From an uncultured Lachnospiraceae bacterium (GTDB lineage: Bacteria > Bacillota > Clostridia > Lachnospirales > Lachnospiraceae), in assembly GCA_934351765.1 (NCBI GenBank), contig CAKRJM010000008.1:1-23347 (forward strand): 23,347 nucleotides of DNA, given 5' to 3'. Position numbers and translations under genes: made by a program. Shown in pieces: positions 23,282-23,347 of this stretch (positions are counted from its first letter, which is position 1; the number at the start of each line of letters is the position of its first letter). The notes beneath the pieces were generated by a model. It worked only from the letters and a program-made list of their open reading frames with translations, was not told where the DNA came from and made no database searches.

Positions 23282-23347
23282 TTGATAAGGCAGTAAATCA
23301 AATTATCACCGCAACTGAATCGGCAATGGGAGAAGAACCGAGTTGCA

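Overview
The window looks like the chromosome of a spore-forming, low-to-mid GC Clostridia, most likely Lachnospiraceae. The evidence is GGAGG-type ribosome binding sites, RNase Y with a membrane anchor, a Gram-positive LexA box before recA, a SpoIIM homologue, a lipoteichoic-acid-synthase-type enzyme, and a peptidoglycan-binding C-terminus of a kind I associate with that family. No species can be named from sequence alone. Nearly all of the window is recognisable housekeeping and phosphate-starvation genes. The unusual material is between genes and around one recombinase.

Region by region: 1-80 is the 3' end of a tmRNA gene with a terminator downstream. 313-561 is a small coiled-coil protein and 678-2090 a two-HKD phospholipase D/cardiolipin-synthase-like membrane protein. 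2156-5039 holds recA (promoter plus LexA box) and rny, each with its own promoter. Next comes a 124 bp block of three abutting stem-loops (5092-5215), then a Nudix ADP-ribose pyrophosphatase and spoIIM, then an iron-sulfur-flavoprotein-type reductase. A strong terminator and a second stem-loop array (7169-7409) separate that reductase from a convergent pair on the minus strand: a DUF368 polyprenyl-phosphate transporter and DAHP synthase. An LTA-synthase-family enzyme is divergent from that pair, and both transcription units have near-consensus promoters.

11769-18673 is a complete phosphate module in the order pstC-pstA-pstB-phoU-pstS-phoB-phoR. TTTAC repeats spaced about one helical turn apart lie before pstC and pstS and, less convincingly, before phoB. 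They look like Pho boxes, so the two-component system at the end of the cluster probably controls the transporter and itself. pstS is displaced to the end and has its own control region, including a perfect 18 bp palindrome. Between pstB and phoU are a 29 bp tandem duplication and a small internally repeated ORF that overlaps the phoU start.

18674-20422 (minus strand) carries the C-terminal remnant of a sporulation/cell-wall type peptidoglycan-binding protein directly downstream of a serine recombinase, in the same frame. It looks like a gene cut by a recombination event whose other half is not in the window. A thioredoxin-reductase-like flavoprotein with a degenerate NADPH motif, an AlkA-type DNA glycosylase and two uncharacterised small proteins fill 20509-23233. 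The last 114 bp contain no plus-strand gene I can support, only a terminator reading in from the right.
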